Of a DNA stretch of 10,320 nt, positions 7,039 through 10,320 are shown in pieces. A program made the translations under genes and the position numbers. The notes under the pieces are model-generated. The model did no database searches. It saw only the letters and a list, made by a program, of their open reading frames with translations, and was not told where the DNA came from. This DNA is from Candidatus Jordarchaeum madagascarense (lineage in GTDB: Archaea > Asgardarchaeota > Jordiarchaeia > Jordiarchaeales > Jordiarchaeaceae). Positions within the stretch are counted from its first letter, which is position 1. Each line of letters begins with the position of its first letter. Where the stretch lies: assembly GCA_019056875.1 (NCBI GenBank), contig DXJA01000490.1, forward strand, positions 1 through 10,320, read 5' to 3'.

Positions 7039-7233
7039 CTATTTCATCGCCAATAAAGTTAAACCAAGGTCTTTCTCAAGTTTTTGAATCATTTTTAGCT
7101 GTTCGGATGATATATCAGCGAATGTGGTTGGTTTTTCGAAGGCGACCAGAACTACGTCTAGTTGCTTTTCCAATTCCTGAATTTTTTTGATCTGCTCTTT
7201 GTTTATTTTAGCTGTTTCTGGCCAAACTTTCAT
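7039..7233 (-). CDS. 64-residue protein with internal two-unit duplication
   Basis: A small, charged, soluble protein. Residues 11-33 (starting INKEQIKKIQELEKQLDVVL) and 42-63 (starting ISSEQLKMIQKLEKDLGLTL) are two copies of one unit: an I-x-x-EQ-I/L-K-x-IQ-x-LEK helix followed by a short strand VLVAF or TLLAM. The linker is EKPTTFAD. The pattern suggests a compact two-helix/two-strand fold or a dimerisation module. No metal ligands or known DNA-binding motif are visible. The start is well supported: GGGAGGGTG lies four bases before the ATG, and a BRE/TATA element lies at 7292-7305. A T-rich terminator follows. It is therefore a separately transcribed, well-translated small gene. The insertion sequence landed 130 bp upstream of its start, beyond the promoter and palindrome, so the gene should still be expressed. 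Function unknown. Confidence 0.8.
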   Translation of the reverse strand: MKVWPETAKINKEQIKKIQELEKQLDVVLVAFEKPTTFADISSEQLKMIQKLEKDLGLTLLAMK

Positions 7234-7237
7234 TTAA

Positions 7238-7246
7238 CACCCTCCC
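7238..7246 (-). promoter_or_regulatory. strong ribosome binding site of the 64-residue gene
   Basis: GGGAGGGTG on the minus strand, four bases before the ATG at 7233, is the strongest anti-16S match in the window and supports this short gene being real. Confidence 0.75.
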
Positions 7247-7291
7247 AAGATTGTTTGAATTAATCATTAAAAAGTATAATGCAATTCTAAT

Positions 7292-7305
7292 TTATATAAG
7301 TTTCT
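7292..7305 (-). promoter_or_regulatory. BRE/TATA promoter of the 64-residue gene
   Basis: The minus strand reads AGAAA followed by CTTATATAA (7305-7292), a standard archaeal BRE plus TATA box. Transcription would start near 7268, giving a leader of about 35 bases that keeps the ribosome binding site. Confidence 0.65.
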
Positions 7306-7316
7306 AAGGACAAATT

Positions 7317-7330
7317 ATCCTACGTAGGAT
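7317..7330. promoter_or_regulatory. 14-bp perfect palindrome next to the promoter, candidate operator
   Basis: ATCCTACGTAGGAT is perfectly self-complementary and lies 11 bp upstream of the BRE of the 64-residue gene, a position where archaeal activators or repressors of the TBP/TFB complex commonly bind. The regulator is unknown. Confidence 0.5.
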
Positions 7331-7355
7331 TAAATTAAAAAAACCTTTAATTATA

Positions 7356-7363
7356 AAAAGGGT
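7356..7363. repeat. left target-site duplication of the insertion sequence
   Basis: AAAAGGGT directly abuts the left inverted repeat and is repeated exactly at 8592-8599. Confidence 0.9.
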
Positions 7364-7388
7364 GGTTCTGGTGCCAAATACGGTTGGT
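7364..7388 (+). repeat. left terminal inverted repeat
   Basis: Begins GGTTCTGGTGCCAAATACGG and pairs with the complement of 8567-8591, with mismatches only at positions 10 and 12. Confidence 0.92.
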
Positions 7389-7420
7389 AAGGTTAATGTG
7401 GGGGTCACACCATTCCCAAC

Positions 7421-8398
7421 ATGTACATATTCATCGAGAACAGTGTGATCCACAATTTTGAGTTGGTTCCTCTGGTATTTGAGCTTTCCCTACGCCTACG
7501 CCCCCTCCCCCTGAGGTGCTCCCACAGTGACTGCGCCTCAAGGAACATTATCAAGCACGGAAAGGGAAGGAGGAAGAACATCCCAGATGTGCAGCGCTAC
7601 CTCTGCAAGACATGCGGAAGAACCTTCTGCGACCGAGCGGGAACCCCCTACTACTGGAAGCACTACCCAGCCCAGATCATACTCACCTGCCTGGACCTTT
7701 TCTACAACCTTAACACACCAATACGCAAGCAGGCTCGCTTGGTGCCCCAGGTTCCAAGGAGCCCCAGTCACAGAACGGTGATGAGGTGGCAGAGGGACTT
7801 CGCCCTCTTCTCAACCCGCCTCAAGGACACCAAGCTGGACTCAAGCCCAACGTGGCGGGGAGACGAATGCTACCTCAGGCTGGGAGGGAGAAGGGTCTAC
7901 CAGCACGCGGTCCTGGACTCCGAGTCACGGGCAGTGCTGAGCAGCCTCCTCGTTAGGCGGAAGTCACAATACGAGGCAGAGGCGGTCATCCAGTGGGCCC
8001 ACGAGAGAACGGAGAGGTTCCCCAAGGTTTTCATAAGCGACTCCAACGCGGCCTTCGGGGCGGCCCTGGAGAATCTGGGCCTGGAGAAGACGGTCACCCA
8101 CGAGGTCGTAAATCACTCCGACGGGTTCCGAAACCCCCGGGGATACGATACAAATCTCATAGAGCGGTTCTGGGGAACCTTCACCGAGTGGTATGAGAAC
8201 CCCTCGTTCAGGGGCTTCAAGACCTGGGAGAACACCCACCGATACTGCGAGACATTCGACATCTACTACAACTTCATCCGCCCCCACAGCTCCCTCACGC
8301 TCGACGGAAAACCAGCCACACCCGCAGACACTGCGGGATTCAAACACGCCGGGTGCTGGAGCACGCTCATCGGTTGGATGAGAAACAACCTCAGCTAG
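7421..8398 (+). CDS. DDE transposase with N-terminal zinc ribbon, IS6/IS240-like
   Basis: A 325-residue transposase that cuts and joins the element ends. A zinc ribbon is formed by Cys33, Cys38, Cys62 and Cys65 (CSHSDC ... CKTCGRTF), followed by an HTH-like region (HYPAQIILTCLDLFY, 81-95, to HRTVMRWQRDF, 117-127) expected to bind the inverted repeats. The RNase-H-fold catalytic core has Asp148 (WRGDECY), Asp207 (FISDSNAAF) and Glu248 (NLIERFWGTF), spaced D-58-D-40-E, and ends with YNFIRPHSSL and the G-x-PATPA signature. The D-to-E gap is a little longer than usual for IS6, so the family name is a best fit and other IS240/rve-like groups are possible. The ATG at 7421 lies 32 bp inside the left repeat and has no good ribosome binding site; a GTG at 7445 is an alternative. 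The frame is intact and GC-rich. Confidence 0.9.
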   Translation: MYIFIENSVIHNFELVPLVFELSLRLRPLPLRCSHSDCASRNIIKHGKGRRKNIPDVQRYLCKTCGRTFCDRAGTPYYWKHYPAQIILTCLDLFYNLNTPIRKQARLVPQVPRSPSHRTVMRWQRDFALFSTRLKDTKLDSSPTWRGDECYLRLGGRRVYQHAVLDSESRAVLSSLLVRRKSQYEAEAVIQWAHERTERFPKVFISDSNAAFGAALENLGLEKTVTHEVVNHSDGFRNPRGYDTNLIERFWGTFTEWYENPSFRGFKTWENTHRYCETFDIYYNFIRPHSSLTLDGKPATPADTAGFKHAGCWSTLIGWMRNNLS

Positions 8399-8407
8399 CC
8401 TAGCCGA

Positions 8408-8459
8408 GCCGAGCAGAAGCAGGCTGACACGCCCCGAGTCAGACCGAAGGGCGCTCGGC
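8408..8459 (+). ncRNA. nested hairpin in the noncoding tail of the insertion sequence
   Basis: Ten bases after the transposase stop, GCCGAGC (8408-8414) can pair with GCTCGGC (8453-8459). Inside, GGCTGAC (8422-8428) pairs with GTCAG-A-CC (8438-8445) with one bulged A and a 9-base loop. The rest of the 168-bp tail is noncoding up to the right repeat. It may be a terminator-like or transcript-stabilising structure or an element-encoded RNA; the sequence does not decide. Confidence 0.35.
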
Positions 8460-8566
8460 CTCTCAGCGTCCTCCCAACCTAGGGGACAGCGCCCTCGAGC
8501 AACGGTTTGGAAAATGGGGTTAAGAGCGGCGGAGGAAAAATGGAAAACAAAACACTAATCAGACCC

Positions 8567-8591
8567 ACCAACCGTATTTAGTACCAGAACC
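8567..8591 (-). repeat. right terminal inverted repeat
   Basis: On the minus strand it begins GGTTCTGGTACTAAATACGG and matches the left repeat at 23 of 25 positions. Confidence 0.92.
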
Positions 8592-8599
8592 AAAAGGGT
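8592..8599. repeat. right target-site duplication of the insertion sequence
   Basis: AAAAGGGT, identical to 7356-7363, directly follows the right inverted repeat. Confidence 0.9.
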
Positions 8600-8702
8600 A
8601 CTCCAAAACGAAATTCATTAAGTATTTATAATTATTTATATAAAATTATGATTCTGTCTCAATTGGTTGCAGCTAACACTTGATGGGTAATTGTTCGTTA
8701 TC

Positions 8703-8730
8703 TTTTTTCCAAATAAATCGGTTGGAAAAT
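8703..8730 (-). terminator. hairpin after the SnoaL-like gene, likely terminator
   Basis: TTTTCCAA (8705-8712) and TTGGAAAA (8722-8729) form a perfect 8-bp stem with a 9-base loop, about 70 bases past the stop of the minus-strand gene ending at 8798. Its arms begin and end in A/T runs, so it could stop transcription from either side. Confidence 0.45.
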
Positions 8731-8797
8731 GCTATTCTTATACCAAAGAGGTGCTTTCTTCCCGAGCTTCAAAATAAAGGAGGCTGATCCTGTCTTC

Positions 8798-9367
8798 TTA
8801 GCGCTTATCCATTTGCCACTCTTCAATGATGCGGGTTTCCTTCAATATCTTTATCTTCCACTGGCCGTTTTCTTTGACGTATTCCTCTTCATAGTGGCCG
8901 TAACCTCTCATCCTTGTGCCTGGCTGTATAATTACCAAGTCGTTTAATACCCATATTCCCCTAGCTTCTGTATCACTGATTATTTCGATTTCGGGACTGT
9001 GGCCGCCATGAGCTGTGATCATAATGTCTGGACTTAGGCTCCCTTCCAAGAATTGGATAATTGCCTTTCTACCGTCGAAATGCATGTTGGGAAAATAATC
9101 TGCTGTAGCGTCTTCGGTAAAGACTTCTTCTAATTCTTTCCATAGCTTCTTATCACAGCTGCGCCAGTACTTGGCTTTGAGCTTTTTAATCGCTTCGATA
9201 TCTTCCAAAACTTTTATTCTTGCCTCCAATTCTTCTAATTTTGACTTCTCAACTAATTCCAGATTCGCGGTAGGCAACTTTTTTTCTTTTACAGCAACCC
9301 TACCGATTACACTTTTTTCAGTTAACTCCTCAGTAGATTCTTTGACTTCCTTCTTTTCTAATTTCAT
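8798..9367 (-). CDS. SnoaL-like (NTF2-fold) protein, candidate BaiE-type dehydratase
   Basis: A soluble 189-residue protein. Residues 1-50 are a charged, helical extension likely to form a coiled coil. Residues about 52-180 form a SnoaL_4/NTF2-like cone: EDIEAIKKLKAKYWRSCDKK (55-74), the FTEDAT strand (83-88), FDGRKAIIQFL (97-107), AHGGHSPEIEI (119-129), EARGIWVLND (134-143) and GYGHYEEEY (155-163). Tyr67, Asp72, His120 and Asp143 have the same mutual spacing (5, 53, 76) as Tyr30, Asp35, His83 and Asp106 of bile-acid 7-alpha-dehydratase BaiE as I recall them, and Tyr91 matches BaiE Tyr54. A hydroxyl-eliminating dehydratase or isomerase is therefore a reasonable guess; the substrate is unknown, and SnoaL-like proteins vary widely in activity. 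The start is backed by GGGGAGAT five bases before the ATG. It is monocistronic with a hairpin behind it. Confidence 0.85.
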   Translation of the reverse strand: MKLEKKEVKESTEELTEKSVIGRVAVKEKKLPTANLELVEKSKLEELEARIKVLEDIEAIKKLKAKYWRSCDKKLWKELEEVFTEDATADYFPNMHFDGRKAIIQFLEGSLSPDIMITAHGGHSPEIEIISDTEARGIWVLNDLVIIQPGTRMRGYGHYEEEYVKENGQWKIKILKETRIIEEWQMDKR

Positions 9368-9371
9368 TTAA

Positions 9372-9378
9372 TCTCCCC
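9372..9378 (-). promoter_or_regulatory. ribosome binding site of the SnoaL-like gene
   Basis: GGGGAGA on the minus strand just before TTAAATG; the same TTAA spacer precedes the 64-residue gene. It supports the ATG at 9367. Confidence 0.6.
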
Positions 9379-9668
9379 ATAAACGATTGTTTGTATTTTT
9401 AACTAAGTACTTAATAAATTTTTTTATAATAATCTATCTATCTCAATGAAAGAAATTCAAATGATTTTCATTTCTTAAAAAAGTTATAACGATAACGTCC
9501 ACTTTAGGATTTTTTAGCGGAAACTTGTACAAAAATAGCTTACTATCATCTGAATCTTTAGGCGGGGCTTGTTATTTAGAATCCTGAATTTAACGCCGAC
9601 CATTATAAAATGTCATTTTTGGTTTCTGTGTGGAAATTTCTCTTAAAGCCTCTAGCCCGAATGAATAA
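9379..9668. other. intergenic stretch upstream of the SnoaL-like gene
   Basis: AT-rich spacer. A minus-strand A-rich run followed by TTTATTAAG (9419-9411) is a possible BRE/TATA element about 45 bases before the ATG at 9367. Six A at 9477-9482 would give a short T run for a transcript ending after the stop at 9669. No coding relic or RNA gene is visible. Confidence 0.4.
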
Positions 9669-10320
9669 TTAAACCATGGAAAATCTTGTTATGCAATGTG
9701 GTTTATCGTATTCTAAGCATTCAAAATCCCATTCACAACTAGTAACCATTTTAAGATACTGGCTCAAACTTGAACCCAAATTGCAATAAATCTTTCCGTC
9801 CAATCGTTTCAGCAAGCCCTCATCGAAAGCTTGTCGGCATCCGTCCTTAAAGTAACAGTTTGGTAGTAGGAAATCTACACTTTCATCCTTATTCTTTCTA
9901 TATCCGAATTCTTTGGGAGCAAGTTTTATCGCAATTGCGGTCTGGTGAAGATTTAATACAACATTGTCTAAATCAATTTTTCTCTCTTCACCGCTTGAAT
10001 CCTTCCCAAATTCTCTATGAAAACCCAGCTCCCCGACCCGGGTTACGGCTCCAGCTCGGCCCTGGAGGTCGTTTTCAGTCTTATACTGGGCGTACATAAC
10101 TGCACAGTAGGGAGTGGGATATTTATCGGATATTGAAACTAGATACCCCGATAGCTGATCCATGTTTTTGATGTCTTCCGGTGGTTTTTCTTTGATTCTT
10201 TGAGCTGCAAACTTTAAGGCATACATTATCAATCTAGTGGAGAACACGGGACCGAATATTTTTTCTTGTTCTCTTATTCCAACAATTAGGGCTCCTGTGA
10301 GCGCATTGGTATCGGGTAAA
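9669..10320 (-). CDS. uncharacterised four-cysteine protein (member 2), 5' end cut by window edge
   Basis: A homolog of the 229-residue protein at 5522-6211, with the N-terminus beyond the right edge. The frame is open to the last base, so the GTG at 10247 is probably internal: the upstream codons read IREQEKIFGP and align with member 1's EDKVYGP. Counting from that GTG, shared blocks are DKYP (41-44), AVMYAQYKTE (49-58), LQGRAG (61-66), NCYFKDGC (130-137), YCNLG (154-158) and KPHC (182-185). The conserved cysteines are 131, 137, 155 and 185 (C-x5-C-x17-C-x29-C), nearly the same spacing as member 1; Cys171 and Cys177 are extra. It lacks a signal peptide in the visible part. I know no assigned function. 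Conservation of the four cysteines between diverged copies argues for a metal site or structural disulfides. Confidence 0.8.
   Translation of the reverse strand, partial: LPDTNALTGALIVGIREQEKIFGPVFSTRLIMYALKFAAQRIKEKPPEDIKNMDQLSGYLVSISDKYPTPYCAVMYAQYKTENDLQGRAGAVTRVGELGFHREFGKDSSGEERKIDLDNVVLNLHQTAIAIKLAPKEFGYRKNKDESVDFLLPNCYFKDGCRQAFDEGLLKRLDGKIYCNLGSSLSQYLKMVTSCEWDFECLEYDKPHCITRFSMV

Larger units (their letters stand above)
7364..8591 (+). mobile_element. complete insertion sequence, 1228 bp, IS6/IS240-like
   Basis: The element is bounded by 25-bp terminal inverted repeats matching at 23 of 25 positions and flanked by a perfect 8-bp direct repeat AAAAGGGT, the duplication length typical of IS6-type elements. 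It carries one DDE transposase gene and a 168-bp noncoding tail. It is far more GC-rich than the flanks, which suggests arrival from a genome of different composition. It sits in the spacer between the SnoaL-like gene and the 64-residue gene and breaks no visible coding sequence. An intact frame, matched ends and a perfect duplication mark it as recent and probably active. At 1228 bp it is longer than ordinary IS6 elements because of an N-terminal zinc ribbon and the tail, so it may be a distinct subgroup. Confidence 0.92.

Noticed and set aside
7527..8381. Several frames on both strands inside the transposase gene, including a 127-codon one at 7964-8347
   Set aside because: High GC content lowers stop frequency in every frame; only the 325-codon frame has the DDE and zinc-ribbon motifs.
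8567..8725. Similarity between the right inverted repeat (CCAACCGTATTTA) and the minus strand of the hairpin at 8709-8725 (CCAACCGATTTA), suggesting a second element end
   Set aside because: The match is only about 12 bases, needs a one-base gap and has no second target duplication; chance is likely.
8729..8947. 72-codon plus-strand frame overlapping the 3' end of the SnoaL-like gene
   Set aside because: Most of it is antisense to the conserved SnoaL C-terminus and it has no convincing ribosome binding site.
1..10320. CRISPR array, tRNA or rRNA gene, prophage or plasmid origin
   Set aside because: No regularly spaced repeats, no tRNA T-loop/anticodon pattern and no rRNA-like block were found on either strand by eye.

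Overview
The window reads as archaeal chromosome. Supporting signs are KaiC/RAD55-type RecA-fold ATPases fused to V4R (4-vinyl-reductase) domains, a ferritin-like/CCC1 fusion, BRE+TATA-like promoter elements, Shine-Dalgarno sequences matching an archaeal 16S 3' end, and poly-T terminators in an AT-rich background. A bathyarchaeal, Asgard or related mesophilic lineage would fit, but the lineage is a guess. There is no rRNA, tRNA or CRISPR array.

Layout. (1) 1-4136, plus strand: a cluster of three KaiC-like ATPase genes. The first is cut by the left edge and is a plain KaiC-like module. Its stop codon overlaps the GTG start of the second gene by four bases. The second and third genes are tandem paralogs, each built as ATPase-V4R-V4R, and every V4R copy carries an E-x2-C-x7-C metal-site signature. 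They look like signal-transduction ATPases gated by a small ligand or metal. (2) 4152-6211, minus strand: a ferritin-like/CCC1 (VIT1-type) Fe/Mn transporter that converges on the ATPase cluster, then an uncharacterised 229-residue protein with four conserved cysteines. (3) 6212-7038: no intact gene, but the decayed N-terminal half of a short-chain dehydrogenase (frameshift at the glycine motif, no start codon, early stop). (4) 7039-7233, minus: a 64-residue protein made of two copies of one helix-strand unit, with a strong ribosome binding site, a clear archaeal promoter and a 14-bp perfect palindrome just upstream. (5) 7364-8591: a complete GC-rich insertion sequence with 25-bp inverted repeats, a perfect 8-bp target duplication, a zinc-ribbon DDE transposase, and a 168-bp noncoding tail that can fold into a nested hairpin. 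(6) 8798-9367, minus: a SnoaL/NTF2-fold protein whose candidate catalytic residues have the spacing of bile-acid 7-alpha-dehydratase BaiE. (7) 9669-10320, minus: a second member of the four-cysteine family, cut by the right edge.

How the genes may fit together (inference). The left part is a sensory ATPase array. The right part is a set of separately promoted minus-strand genes: two four-cysteine proteins, a possible dehydratase and a dead dehydrogenase, which hints at metabolism of a hydrophobic or hydroxylated small molecule. V4R domains of the MopR/DmpR type bind aromatic ligands, so ligand sensing beside catabolic relics is a coherent but unproven theme. The insertion sequence is the clearest recent arrival: its base composition differs sharply from the flanks and its target duplication is intact.
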